Assembly (NCBI GenBank): GCA_019639115.1
Contig: JAHBSM010000006.1
Location: 150,123 to 214,122, forward strand
Direction of reading: 5' to 3'
Source: Acidobacteriota bacterium
GTDB lineage: Bacteria; Acidobacteriota; Blastocatellia; Pyrinomonadales; Pyrinomonadaceae
DNA: 64,000 nt
Shown in pieces: positions 16,988 through 26,293 of this stretch. The position numbers were made by a program, and so were the translations under genes. The stretch's first letter is position 1, and each line of letters starts with the position of its first letter. Under the pieces are notes generated by a model. The model was not told where the DNA came from, ran no database searches, and was given only the letters and a program-made list of their open reading frames with translations.

Positions 16988-17875
16988 TCAGAGCCCCAAG
17001 GCCTCACGATAAACTGCACGTGAGATGGTTGATACGGCAAACACTCGCCAGGTCGACTCTCCGCCGAGGGCTTTGATCACAGCTTGCCGTGTCTCTTGTT
17101 TGTCAAATACCGCAAAAACGCTCGCCCCGCTGCCGCTCATGGCGGCAACTGAAGCACCAAGTTCGACCAACGCGGCTTTTACCCGCTCGACCTCCGGAAA
17201 ACGCGCCGCAACGGCGCCCTCGAGATCGTTTTTCAATTCTGACCGCCGCAGACTGAAGCCAGGAGCTTCATTGCGGCAAACGGTAAGTTTACGAACTAAC
17301 TCGTCCTCTGTCAAGATTGGCAGGCCAGTGCTGCCGAAGATGGACCCGGTGCTGATGGCGACATCCGGAGTGACGATCAGAAGGTTGTCCGCCCCGACAT
17401 CAGGCAAAGGTTCGATCTTGTCACCTCGGCCGGTTCCCAATGCGGTGCCTCCAACGAGAAAATAAGGCACGTCGGACCCGAGCGAAGCCGCGATCTCCGG
17501 CAATTCGTCTGGGCGATCAACTTCCCAAAGCCTGCACAATCCGATCAACGCGACGGCCGCATTCGACGAACCGCCTCCGAGTCCGCCCGGCGATGGGATC
17601 CGCTTCGTCAGTTGGATCCGAGCCCCTCTGCCGCGGACAGACGGGATCGCATCCTGCAATGCCCGGACGGCTTTGACTATCAGATTTGACTCGTCGGTCG
17701 AGATACGAGGATCATCGCAAGTCAATTCCAGCTCGTCGACTTCTTCGAAAGCGAGCGTATCGCAAAGCGAAACCGTCTGAAATACGGTGCACAGCTCGTG
17801 AAACCCATCTTGCCGCTTGCCCAGCACGCGAAGGGTCCAATTTATCTTTGCAAATGACGGAAGTTCGAACGCCAC
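16988..17875 (-). CDS. ispE: 4-diphosphocytidyl-2-C-methyl-D-erythritol kinase
   Basis: A 295-residue GHMP kinase of the MEP isoprenoid pathway. It phosphorylates CDP-methylerythritol. The N-terminal F-A-K-I-N-W-T-L-R-V-L-G-K-R-x-D-G-F-H-E-L is diagnostic for IspE, the ATP loop P-S-P-G-G-L-G-G-G-S-S-N is at 94-105, and the C-terminal A-A-M-S-G-S-G-A-S-V-F-A-V-F is the third GHMP motif. The start is a GTG at 17875 with no clear Shine-Dalgarno. It is the first gene of a long minus-strand run (ispE, tRNA-Gln, prs and on). Confidence 0.95.
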   Translation of the reverse strand: MAFELPSFAKINWTLRVLGKRQDGFHELCTVFQTVSLCDTLAFEEVDELELTCDDPRISTDESNLIVKAVRALQDAIPSVRGRGARIQLTKRIPSPGGLGGGSSNAAVALIGLCRLWEVDRPDELPEIAASLGSDVPYFLVGGTALGTGRGDKIEPLPDVGADNLLIVTPDVAISTGSIFGSTGLPILTEDELVRKLTVCRNEAPGFSLRRSELKNDLEGAVAARFPEVERVKAALVELGASVAAMSGSGASVFAVFDKQETRQAVIKALGGESTWRVFAVSTISRAVYREALGL

Positions 17876-17960
17876 GACTGAACATCATGTTACTACATGG
17901 AAAGAAGTTCGCCCTCCGAGCCGAAACCCGGACGGCGAGGCGAGAAACGATGATGAGCAG

Positions 17961-18557
17961 TTATTTCCGAACCATGAAGACTTGGGTGAAAAAATAGGAA
18001 CCGTCACTACCTACAGCGAGCCCGATGGCTCCCTCTCGCCAATTACTGTCGAGTAGATTTCGCCTGTGCGAGGGCGAATCAAGCCAAAGCTGCGCCGTTT
18101 TGACTATTGGGTCCTGAAATCCGCGGCTGAAAGCGATATTCTCGCCGATCGCACGCCAATTCCGCAGTCCCGCTAGGTCGGCTCGATCACTCACCAGTCG
18201 ATTGTCAACATCGCGATGGCTGAAGTAACCGTAATTGACCATGTTCTGCGAATGACCACGAGCGATCGAAAGCAGGTCGTCGGCCCAGACAAGCGGTTTG
18301 AGTCCGTTCTCAACGCGCTTCTGATTAATTAGGTCGAACAATGCGCGTTCGGTCATCTGTATATTGACAACTACCGATGCTTTGGCTCCCGAGGTTCGGT
18401 CGGCAACGACTCGCTGCCTGCCCGTGTCAGCGGAGCTGCCGCCTGACGTAGCAGTTCCAGAAACGTCAGCGAACATGGCCGACGATTGAGACGAAGCAGT
18501 TACTGTAAATAGGGTAAGAGTGCCAATTATGGCCACTGCGAAGAATGATCGCGACAT
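17961..18557 (-). CDS. Secreted CAP-domain (SCP/PR1-like) protein
   Basis: A 198-residue exported protein. The ATG at 18557 gives a clean signal peptide (S-R-S-F-F-A-V-A-I-I-G-T-L-T-L-F, cleavage after about residue 24); the longer upstream frame would bury it. A low-complexity Ser/Gly linker leads to a CAP domain from about 75. It has L-I-N-Q-K-R-x-E-N-G-L-K-P-L-V-W, A-R-G-H-S-Q-N-M, F-S-H-R-D and G-E-N-I-A-F-S. The last stretch is W-L-D-S-P-S-H-R-R-N-L-L, then F-F-T-Q-V-F. The His/Glu cavity residues of the CAP fold are present. Function in bacteria is poorly defined. It is divergent from the copper ATPase. Confidence 0.9.
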   Translation of the reverse strand: MSRSFFAVAIIGTLTLFTVTASSQSSAMFADVSGTATSGGSSADTGRQRVVADRTSGAKASVVVNIQMTERALFDLINQKRVENGLKPLVWADDLLSIARGHSQNMVNYGYFSHRDVDNRLVSDRADLAGLRNWRAIGENIAFSRGFQDPIVKTAQLWLDSPSHRRNLLDSNWREGAIGLAVGSDGSYFFTQVFMVRK

Positions 18558-18742
18558 TTTTTCCTCACTTCGGCAGCCGGACAAGCCCCGTTTGGACGGC
18601 TTCCTGGCTTTGCGCATGCTCGTCAGAGCATTTGCCTTTTCGGTTAAGGCGGCTTCGGCTGTGTTACAACCTCACCAATCGTAGTAAATGAACAATCATC
18701 GTATCTTTCCTAAATTCTCCTGCGTTTGGATAAAATGGTCTT

Positions 18743-21067
18743 ATGTCCTCTGAACCGGTCAAGATCGGCCGCACACTCCACTCGAACGAGCAGCTAGAGT
18801 CGCCCGCCACAGATCCGGTTTGCAAAATGCTTGTAATGCCCTCATCTGCGGCTGCGACATACCTGCATAACGGACAGGCGTATTATTTTTGCCGCGTCGG
18901 GTGCAAATCAGCTTTCGCAGCCGATCCGAACCGATACCTTGCGACTCCAGCTGATTCGGATCTGCTCCGCGAGCAAAACGCCCAAAATGTCGAGCCAATA
19001 GCAGATGATCCCGACGGCGTCGAATACACATGTCCGATGGATCCGGACGTCATCAAGATCGGCCCTGGTTCGTGTCCGGTGTGCGGTATGGCACTCGAAC
19101 CGAAAGAGATCACGCTCGACGACACGCCAGATCCCGAATTCATTGACATGAAGCGGCGTTTCACCATTTCGGCGATTCTGACGCTTCCGGTTTTTGTACT
19201 GGCGATGAGCGAGATGTTCGTGGAGGCATCACAGGTACATTCCTGGCAGCGAACTTCCCTTTGGCTGCAGTTTCTTTTTGCAACGCCGGTCGTACTCTGG
19301 GGCGGCTGGCCGTTGTTTCAGCGAGCTTGGGTCTCGGTCAAGAATCTGAGCCCGAATATGTTCACGCTAATTGCGATGGGCACGGGAGCAGCATATCTAC
19401 TGAGTTTGGCGGCACTATTCGCACCACAGGCCTTTCCGGCCGTAATGATAAACGCCCATTCAGGGCTCGTACCCGCTTATTTCGAATCTGCTGCGGTTAT
19501 CACGTCGCTGGTTTTGCTCGGCCAGGTCCTGGAACTTCGTGCCCGTTCGCAGACGTCGTCCGCCATTAAAGAACTGCTGCGCCTCACGCCTGAGACTGCG
19601 ACCGTTATGTTCGACGACGGGAGCGAAGAGATAGTTGACCTCGGTGACGTGTTCGCTGGGCAAAGACTGCGTGTTAAAGCTAACGAAAAGATCCCGACCG
19701 ATGGCGAGATCATCGAAGGCGCGACATCGATAGATGAATCAATGGTCACGGGCGAGTCAATGCCCGTCGAAAAACACGCCGGCGACAAAGTGATAGGCGG
19801 CACGATCAACGGCAATCGCTCGTTTACCATGCGAGCGACAAAAGTCGGCAGCGAAACGCTTCTCGCGCAAATCGTAAAGATGGTCGGCGAAGCACAACGC
19901 AGCCGTGCACCGATACAGCGCCTAGCCGACTCGGTTTCGTCTTATTTTGTCCCGACGGTGATGATCGTTGCAATAATTGCATTTATCGTCTGGCTTATGC
20001 TCGGCAGCTTTGCCTCGGCGGTCGTCGCCGCAGTTTCTGTTTTGATAATCGCTTGCCCGTGCGCTCTCGGCCTCGCAACGCCGATGTCCATAATGGTCGG
20101 CACCGGCCACGGAGCAAAGAACGGCGTTTTGATCAAGTCAGCCGAGGCGCTCGAGACCCTTGAAAAAGTGACTGCGATCGTTGTTGACAAAACGGGCACA
20201 CTCACTGAAGGAAAGCCTGTCGTACGCGATGTCAGAACATTCGAAGGATGGAAGGAAGAAGATGTGATGAGATTGGCGGCGTCGCTCGAGCGTCACAGCG
20301 TACATCCGCTTGCTTTGGCGATCCTATCGGAAGCCAAAAGGCGGGACCTCGAACCGCTCGAAGTCGTAGATTTTAGGTCGACGACCGGAGTCGGTATTTC
20401 AGGGACGATCGGCGGCGATGCAGTATTCATCGGACGACTCCACGGTGAATCCGCACTTGCGTTGACCGTCAACGGCCTACGCGTTGGCCTGATCGAGGTC
20501 GTCGACGCCATCAGATCTTCGGCTAAGGCCACCCTAAGCGAGCTGCACAAGCAAAACATCCGTGTTGTGATGATGACCGGTGACAATCGTTCAACTGCGC
20601 AATCCGTCGCCGACGAACTCGGAATAGACACGGTCTTCGCCGAGGTCATGCCCAAGGACAAAGCCGCGAAGGTCAAAGAACTTCAGTCGCAAGGCAAGCG
20701 CGTGGCGATGGCCGGAGATGGCGTGAACGACGCTCCGGCGTTGGCGCAGGCTGATGTCGGCATAGCATTTGCGAGCGGAACGGACGTCGCTATCGAGTCT
20801 GCCGACATTACGCTGCTAAAGCCCGATCTTGACGGCATCTTAAAAGCGATAAACTTGAGCAAGGCGACGATGAGTAACATTCGCCAGAATCTGTTTTTCG
20901 CCTTTGCCTACAACATCATCGGCATTCCCGTCGCAGCCGGAGTGCTGTTCCCTGTCTTCGGCTTGCTCCTATCACCGATGATCGCGAGTGCGGCTATGAC
21001 CTTCAGTTCGGTATCGGTGATCTTGAATTCGTTAAGGCTCACAGACCAGGATCTCGGCCGCGATTGA
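18743..21067 (+). CDS. copA: Copper-translocating P1B-type ATPase with N-terminal YHS and heavy-metal-binding domains
   Basis: A 774-residue P1B ATPase exporting Cu(I) or Ag(I). Instead of the usual ferredoxin-like CxxC domains it begins with a YHS domain (D-P-V-C-K-M, Y-F-C-x-x-G-C, about 24-66). A short zinc-ribbon-like metal-binding domain follows (Y-T-C-P-M-D-P and C-P-V-C-G-M, about 95-120). Eight membrane segments carry C-P-C-A-L-G-L-A-T-P in TM6 and the M-T-F-S-S motif in TM8, both P1B-1 features. T-G-E-S (actuator), D-K-T-G-T-L-T (phosphorylation), H-P (nucleotide domain) and G-D-G-V-N-D-A-P are intact. It is probably monocistronic; no CopZ chaperone or CueR regulator is beside it. 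Confidence 0.95.
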   Translation: MSSEPVKIGRTLHSNEQLESPATDPVCKMLVMPSSAAATYLHNGQAYYFCRVGCKSAFAADPNRYLATPADSDLLREQNAQNVEPIADDPDGVEYTCPMDPDVIKIGPGSCPVCGMALEPKEITLDDTPDPEFIDMKRRFTISAILTLPVFVLAMSEMFVEASQVHSWQRTSLWLQFLFATPVVLWGGWPLFQRAWVSVKNLSPNMFTLIAMGTGAAYLLSLAALFAPQAFPAVMINAHSGLVPAYFESAAVITSLVLLGQVLELRARSQTSSAIKELLRLTPETATVMFDDGSEEIVDLGDVFAGQRLRVKANEKIPTDGEIIEGATSIDESMVTGESMPVEKHAGDKVIGGTINGNRSFTMRATKVGSETLLAQIVKMVGEAQRSRAPIQRLADSVSSYFVPTVMIVAIIAFIVWLMLGSFASAVVAAVSVLIIACPCALGLATPMSIMVGTGHGAKNGVLIKSAEALETLEKVTAIVVDKTGTLTEGKPVVRDVRTFEGWKEEDVMRLAASLERHSVHPLALAILSEAKRRDLEPLEVVDFRSTTGVGISGTIGGDAVFIGRLHGESALALTVNGLRVGLIEVVDAIRSSAKATLSELHKQNIRVVMMTGDNRSTAQSVADELGIDTVFAEVMPKDKAAKVKELQSQGKRVAMAGDGVNDAPALAQADVGIAFASGTDVAIESADITLLKPDLDGILKAINLSKATMSNIRQNLFFAFAYNIIGIPVAAGVLFPVFGLLLSPMIASAAMTFSSVSVILNSLRLTDQDLGRD

Positions 21068-21125
21068 ACCGAATGCAGGCCCACACGATTTGTATCGTCA
21101 GTAGAGTTCGTGGCTAAATCTCCTT

Positions 21126-22064
21126 ATGTCTAGACCAGTGTTAGCTATTCACGGCGGCGCGGGCACGATCTTGAGATCGCAGATGACGACGGAGCTCGAG
21201 TCTGAGTATCGCGCCGGTCTTGAAGCGGCCTTGCGCGCCGGATGGGACATCCTCGAGAAAGGCGGTTCGTCCCTGGACGCGGTCGAATCGGCCGTTTGTT
21301 CGCTGGAAGACAACCCGCTCTTCAATGCCGGACGAGGATCCGTATTCACCCACGACGGCAAGAATGAAATGGACGCGGCTATCATGCATGGCTCGACGCT
21401 TCGGGCAGGCGCCGTCGCGGCCATCCGAGGGATCAAGAATCCGATCAAGCTCGCGCGCCTCGTTATGGAACGAACAGAGCATGTCTTGCTCGCGTCATAC
21501 GGAGCGGTCGAGTTTGGTGAAGAGATGAACGTAGAGCTCGCGGACGACGCCTATTTTTTTACTCAGCAGCGATGGGATCAATTGGAAGAGGCTGTGGCTG
21601 CAGGCCGCATTCAATTAGATCACGGCTCTCGTCCTACGGCCGGCAAACCCTTTGGGACGGTTGGCGCCGTGGCATGCGACGCTGCCGGAGGACTCGCGGC
21701 GGCGACCTCCACGGGCGGAATGACAAACAAAAGATTTGGCCGCATAGGTGATACGCCCATCATCGGTGCCGGAACTTACGCAGACGACACTTGCGCAGTT
21801 TCGTGTACCGGCCATGGTGAGTACTTCATACTTGGGGTGTCAGCCTATGACGTCGTGGCTCGAATGAGATACAAATGCGTGCCGCTCGCGGACGCAGCTC
21901 GCGAAACGATCGAACACCTATCTGAGATCGGCGGCGAAGGCGGCCTGATCGCCGTTGACGGAAACGGCAACTTCACCTTGCCCTTCAACTCCGAAGGAAT
22001 GTACCGCGGTTATGCGAACAACGACGGGATCGAAACAGCCATTTATTCGGAACGTGCCGTCTGA
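21126..22064 (+). CDS. iaaA: Isoaspartyl peptidase / plant-type L-asparaginase
   Basis: A 312-residue Ntn-hydrolase of the IaaA/EcAIII type. It autocleaves before Thr178 (G-T-V-G-A-V-A-C-D) to give alpha and beta subunits. A-I-H-G-G-A-G-T at the start, N-A-G-R-G-S-V-F and D-A-A-I-M-H-G-S are typical, and beta-subunit residues T-S-T-G-G and the C-T-G-H-G-E segment complete the site. The enzyme hydrolyses beta-aspartyl dipeptides. Directly downstream are cyanophycin synthetase and cyanophycinase, whose end product is beta-Asp-Arg, so the likely job here is the last step of cyanophycin breakdown (inference from context). Its 3' end overlaps the convergent gene by 22 nt. Confidence 0.93.
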   Translation: MSRPVLAIHGGAGTILRSQMTTELESEYRAGLEAALRAGWDILEKGGSSLDAVESAVCSLEDNPLFNAGRGSVFTHDGKNEMDAAIMHGSTLRAGAVAAIRGIKNPIKLARLVMERTEHVLLASYGAVEFGEEMNVELADDAYFFTQQRWDQLEEAVAAGRIQLDHGSRPTAGKPFGTVGAVACDAAGGLAAATSTGGMTNKRFGRIGDTPIIGAGTYADDTCAVSCTGHGEYFILGVSAYDVVARMRYKCVPLADAARETIEHLSEIGGEGGLIAVDGNGNFTLPFNSEGMYRGYANNDGIETAIYSERAV

Positions 22065-22678
22065 TGCTGAAGAAGAAATGTCATGATCTGAAAGCCTGCG
22101 GCTATTACGCGGCCGCCGATCGGATCCCGCGCAAGGGCCTCGAATGGACCTTCACCGAAGTAAAGTCCATCGGAAACCAGAAATGTCATACGGGCTTTTC
22201 CGTTTGCCGGCGGACCAAGGCGTTGACCTTCCCAAGGTCCGATCTGCGAGACCACACTTCTCGAAGCATCGAGCAACTCGCCTACCAGTTCGTCAGAACG
22301 ATCGGTTCTTGCATCCCAAGCACACAAGGAGCCTGAGTGATTTATGTATCTGATGGTTCCGTCAGCGTAGGCAGCCAGAGCATCAAGTCCGGTCTCCATC
22401 CCAACCTCGATGACCGTACCAAATAGTAACTTGTCCGTGATCGGCTGCCCGATCTCGCGTAGCCTCATCGCGGCTAAGGCACGCGTCCGAGCCTCTGAGC
22501 CTTCAGCAAAGACGAGAGAGCGCAATTCATCGGCAGTCGTCAGTTCGTCAAAGAGTTCCTTCCAAGGCGAGACAGATACATCGCCCGTTGCTTCCGGGGA
22601 ACGAAAAAGTTCCAGATCGTCACAAAAGAGCAGATCGTAGATCTTGTTAAGCGATCGGTCCGGATAGGGAGATGTCAT
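22043..22678 (-). CDS. Unknown protein coupled to cyanophycin synthetase
   Basis: A 211-residue soluble protein with no family I recognise and no signal peptide or membrane segment. Its start codon at 22678 directly abuts the cphA stop (22679), so it is almost certainly co-translated with cphA, and it overlaps the end of iaaA on the other strand by 22 nt. It begins S-L-N-K-I-Y-D-L-L-F-C-D-D-L-E-L-F and has a helical region with A-A-M-R-L-R-E-I-G. A beta-rich half follows (G-T-V-I-E-V-G-M-E-T-G-L-D, D-G-T-I-R-Y-I-N-H-S-G) with the C-terminal M-T-F-L-V-S-D-G-L-Y-F-G-E-G. A role in cyanophycin granule synthesis or control is inference from position alone. Confidence 0.85.
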   Translation of the reverse strand: MTSPYPDRSLNKIYDLLFCDDLELFRSPEATGDVSVSPWKELFDELTTADELRSLVFAEGSEARTRALAAMRLREIGQPITDKLLFGTVIEVGMETGLDALAAYADGTIRYINHSGSLCAWDARTDRSDELVGELLDASRSVVSQIGPWEGQRLGPPANGKARMTFLVSDGLYFGEGPFEALARDPIGGRVIAAGFQIMTFLLQHQTARSE

Positions 22679-25318
22679 CTATTTCACCTTTCCTTCCGCG
22701 AGCATATCCCGATATTCCTGCACATGGGCGATGTCTTCGACGACTCGGTCGGCAAGCGTGACGACCAGTTCGCCTTTACGGCCGTGTTTTATGGCGTGAT
22801 GGATCGCGTCACGGCTTTCCGGGATGACCCGCACGGCCGGGTCTTTTTTGCTCTTTGCGATGCCCTCTTTGATCAGGTCATACGTCTGATTCTCGTCGCG
22901 GCCTCGCAAATAATGGCCTCGACGGATAACGATACGGTCAAAATTGGCCCCGGCGATCCGTCCCATCTCCCGGATATCCTCATCGCGGCGGTCGCCGGTC
23001 CCGTTCATGACGACAGTGCGATATTTGTTCGGCAGCTTGCTGATAAAGTTCGTCAAGCCGCCAAAACCTGCCGGATTGTGAGCATAATCCATCAACACAG
23101 TAACATCGCCGACCTCGACGAAGTTCAGCCGTCCGGGTGTCTGAGCGGTGCCGGCGTTGAATGTAGTCAGCCCGACCCGGAGATCCTCGATCGAAACGCC
23201 GTGAACAAAACACGCAAGCGTCGCGGCGAGGACATTCTGGATCATGAACTCCGCACGCCCGCCGTACGTTATCGGGATGTTGGACACTTTTTCGATACGC
23301 ACCTTCCACTTGCCTTTGAGGATAGTTACGTACCCGTTCTCATAAACGCAGGAGATCCGCCCGCGCTCAGCACGCCTTTTGATGTTCGGATGGTTCTCGT
23401 CCATCGAGAAACAGACGACCGTTCCGTCCGTGAGTTCCTTCATCGCATATACATTGGGATCCTCAGCATTCAAGACCGCGAAACCTCGCCTCGAAACGGC
23501 ACGCGGAACGACGGATTTGACTCTCGCGAGATCCTCCAACGTGTTCACGTCCTTTAGCCCTAAGTGATCCGCCGCAACATTAAGCACAACGCCTATATCG
23601 CAATGATCGAAGCCAAGGCCGCTTCGAATTATGCCCCCGCGGGCTGTCTCTAGCACAGCGACTTCGACCGTCGGATCCTTTAGAACCAACTGTGCTGAGA
23701 TCGGGCCCGTGTTGTCGCCCCTAACGATCTGCTGATTTCCGATATAGGTGCCATCGGTGGTCGTGAATCCGACCGTCCGGCCGCTGTTCTTTAATATGTG
23801 AGCAATGAGCCTGGTCGTGGTCGTTTTCCCGTTTGTGCCCGTGATCGCAAAGATCGGGATCCTCGAGGGAGTCCCCGGCGGAAATAGCATATCAATGACG
23901 TGTTCGGCCACGTTTCGGCCGATGCCCTCGCTTGGAGCCAGGTGCATCCGAAATCCCGGAGCCGCATTGACCTCGATGATGCCTCCTCCGTTCTCGGTCA
24001 AAGGTTCGCTTACGTTGGGAGCGATAACATCAATGCCAGCAACATCTAGACCGATTATCTTAGCAATTCGCTCAAACAAAAAGACATTCAGTGGATGGAC
24101 CTCATCCGTGCAATCTATCGCCGTGCCGCCTGTCGAGATGTTTGCCGTCGTCTTTAGGTGCAGAATCTCGCCCTTTTTAAGTTTTGATTCGAGCGTATAG
24201 CCCGCTTTTGCTATACAACGAAGTGTTTGATTGTCAACATCGATCTGCGTCAACACGTTCTCGTGCCCGTAACCACGCCGCGGATCTGAGTTAGTAATGT
24301 CTATCAGCTCTTGGATCGTGTGTTTACCGTCGCCAACGACGTGTGCGGGCACCCTCTCCGCGACGGCGATCAGACGATTATTGACGACCAATGCTCTAAA
24401 ATCAGAACCTAGCAATTGCTGCTCGACGATCACCCATCGCGAATATTCTTTCGCCTTGTCCCAAGCGATCTTGGCCTCATCCAAATTCTTGATTCCAACA
24501 GTCGCACCTTTACCATGATTACCGTCAAGTGGTTTGATCACAGCAGGATAGCCTACTCGTTCTAAAGTATCTTCGAGGTCATCGATCTCTCGCAAACGGT
24601 AGCCTTTGGGCACCGGCACACCCATGTCACCGAGCAATTTCTTGGTCGCGGATTTGTCGCCGGCGATATCCACCGAGATCATATTGGTATTTACGGTGGT
24701 CGTTGCCTGAATACGTTTCTGATTCACACCATAGCCTAGTTGGACGAGCGATTGGTCGTTGAGTCGAATGTACGGGATGCCTCGGCTCACGGCTTCATCA
24801 ACGAGCGAGCCGGTCGAAGGCCCGAAACGCACGTCCTCTCTGATCTCGCGCATCTGGCGAATGTCCTTGGCCAGCTCGTCGCGTATCTCTTCGAGCGGTC
24901 GCTTTCCGGCGAGGTCCAACCAAAGGCGTACCGCCGAACGAGCCGCAAACCTGCCGACCTCCTCCTCAACGTAACTGAAGACCACATTGTAAATGCCCTT
25001 CTCGCCGGTTTCGCGGGTCCTGCCGTATCCCGTATCCATCCCGGCAAGCGTTTGCAGTTCGAGAGCAAAATGTTCGATAGCATGCCCCGCCCATGTTCCC
25101 TCCTGGACACGCTTGAGGAAACCACCCTCCTCGCCATAGCTGCACCCGTGAGATACCAGCGACGGCATCACCTCGATCATTCGCTCGTAGAAGCCCTTGA
25201 TCTTATTGGTTGGCTTTCTTTCGAAGGCACCGATGTCGAGCCGCATTATGATGAGGTTCTTCCAATAACCGCTCCAGTAGTTTGGCCCTCGAAGTGTTCT
25301 TATCTCTAAGATATTCAT
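22679..25318 (-). CDS. cphA: Cyanophycin synthetase
   Basis: An 879-residue CphA1-type synthetase that polymerises Asp and Arg into multi-L-arginyl-poly-L-aspartate, a nitrogen reserve. It has three parts: an N-terminal domain (to about 160, including H-G-C-S-Y-G-E-E-G-G-F), an ATP-grasp domain (about 210-480) with K-P-L-D-G-N-H-G-K-G and E-V-N-A-A-P-G-F-R-M-H, and a Mur-ligase-like domain. The last has the P-loop G-T-N-G-K-T-T-T-T (about 495) and M-D-Y-A-H-N-P-A-G. The length matches the family. It starts at ATG 25318, 84 nt after cphB, and is followed with no gap by an unknown gene. Confidence 0.97.
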   Translation of the reverse strand: MNILEIRTLRGPNYWSGYWKNLIIMRLDIGAFERKPTNKIKGFYERMIEVMPSLVSHGCSYGEEGGFLKRVQEGTWAGHAIEHFALELQTLAGMDTGYGRTRETGEKGIYNVVFSYVEEEVGRFAARSAVRLWLDLAGKRPLEEIRDELAKDIRQMREIREDVRFGPSTGSLVDEAVSRGIPYIRLNDQSLVQLGYGVNQKRIQATTTVNTNMISVDIAGDKSATKKLLGDMGVPVPKGYRLREIDDLEDTLERVGYPAVIKPLDGNHGKGATVGIKNLDEAKIAWDKAKEYSRWVIVEQQLLGSDFRALVVNNRLIAVAERVPAHVVGDGKHTIQELIDITNSDPRRGYGHENVLTQIDVDNQTLRCIAKAGYTLESKLKKGEILHLKTTANISTGGTAIDCTDEVHPLNVFLFERIAKIIGLDVAGIDVIAPNVSEPLTENGGGIIEVNAAPGFRMHLAPSEGIGRNVAEHVIDMLFPPGTPSRIPIFAITGTNGKTTTTRLIAHILKNSGRTVGFTTTDGTYIGNQQIVRGDNTGPISAQLVLKDPTVEVAVLETARGGIIRSGLGFDHCDIGVVLNVAADHLGLKDVNTLEDLARVKSVVPRAVSRRGFAVLNAEDPNVYAMKELTDGTVVCFSMDENHPNIKRRAERGRISCVYENGYVTILKGKWKVRIEKVSNIPITYGGRAEFMIQNVLAATLACFVHGVSIEDLRVGLTTFNAGTAQTPGRLNFVEVGDVTVLMDYAHNPAGFGGLTNFISKLPNKYRTVVMNGTGDRRDEDIREMGRIAGANFDRIVIRRGHYLRGRDENQTYDLIKEGIAKSKKDPAVRVIPESRDAIHHAIKHGRKGELVVTLADRVVEDIAHVQEYRDMLAEGKVK

Positions 25319-25402
25319 AGAATCCTCGATCAGAATTATTAGAACATCAATGGCGACACGGCATGTTCCTGCTATGCCAGATCGCCGCCTTGGCGAGTAG
25401 CT

Positions 25403-26257
25403 TTATCCTAGATCAGGCAGCAGATATTCATTCGCCGGCTGTACGGGATGTCTGTCAATGTAGTCATAGACCAGACCATCACGCATTACATGAAACTGCA
25501 CACCGCAAACGCTAAATGCTGCTTTATCAGGTACTTCTGCTATCTCATTGAAAGTGATCTGTGAACCATCGACGATCGTCGCAGTACCCTGGCCATAGAC
25601 CTCAAGTTTTCCTTTACCGTCTAGAATAATTGCCGTGTTCTCGTCAATTCCGATCCCGAGGTTGTAAGGATTGTACGACACAGCCGTTATGAGCCGGCTG
25701 ATCCTGCCGCGTTCGCTGAAGTGCTGATCGATAATTATATTCTTCAAAAATCCGAGGCCGGGCGAGAGCTTTACGGCATCTTTATGCGGATGCGACGACG
25801 GCTCGCCACGAACTATCATTGACGTGCTCATGGCCGCCGCGCCGGCGCTTGTTCCGGCCATGACGACTTTTGTGTCCCTCACCTTTTGGCGAAGAGCTTC
25901 GGCGAGTTTGGTGCCGCCCAGTACGCTGACAAGCCGCATTTGATCGCCGCCGGTCATAAAGACCCCCGATACGCCGTCAACAAGCCTCTCTACATCAGCA
26001 TTCACAACGTCCTGCCGCGACGTGGCTCGTAACACTCTTGGATTGGCAACGCCAAGGTTCCGGAAAGCGTGGGTATAAACGTCAGCCGCAAATTCAGGAA
26101 AATCTGATGCCACCGGAACAATAAGGACCTCGGCACCATCTCCGCCGGCTAATTCGAGGAACTTTCTCAAAATTCGGCGTTCGTTATATTTGTCTTCAGC
26201 TCCGCCGATCACCAGCAGATGGCCGCCGATGATCTCGCGGTCGTGCGATTGGATCAT
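25403..26257 (-). CDS. cphB: Cyanophycinase
   Basis: A 284-residue intracellular serine exopeptidase of family S51 that releases beta-Asp-Arg dipeptides from cyanophycin. The nucleophile is Ser137 in A-G-T-S-A-G-A; G-G-x-x-D at the start (G-G-A-E-D-K), M-T-G-G-D-Q-M-R-L and the D-Q-H-F-S-E-R-G-R motif are all present, as is G-I-D-E-N-T-A. No signal peptide is present, consistent with a cytoplasmic form. It is the first gene of the cphB-cphA-unknown run. Its upstream region has a -35-like TTGACC and an inverted repeat (see 26294-26322). Confidence 0.96.
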   Translation of the reverse strand: MIQSHDREIIGGHLLVIGGAEDKYNERRILRKFLELAGGDGAEVLIVPVASDFPEFAADVYTHAFRNLGVANPRVLRATSRQDVVNADVERLVDGVSGVFMTGGDQMRLVSVLGGTKLAEALRQKVRDTKVVMAGTSAGAAAMSTSMIVRGEPSSHPHKDAVKLSPGLGFLKNIIIDQHFSERGRISRLITAVSYNPYNLGIGIDENTAIILDGKGKLEVYGQGTATIVDGSQITFNEIAEVPDKAAFSVCGVQFHVMRDGLVYDYIDRHPVQPANEYLLPDLG

Positions 26258-26293
26258 GGTTCTATAGTTTACGATCTGGAAAACTTCTGTCTA

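Noticed and set aside
22724..23557. 277-codon plus-strand frame
   Set aside because: Antisense shadow of cphA, which is clearly coding.
24740..25309. 189-codon plus-strand frame
   Set aside because: Antisense to the N-terminal part of cphA; no ribosome site or recognisable motif.
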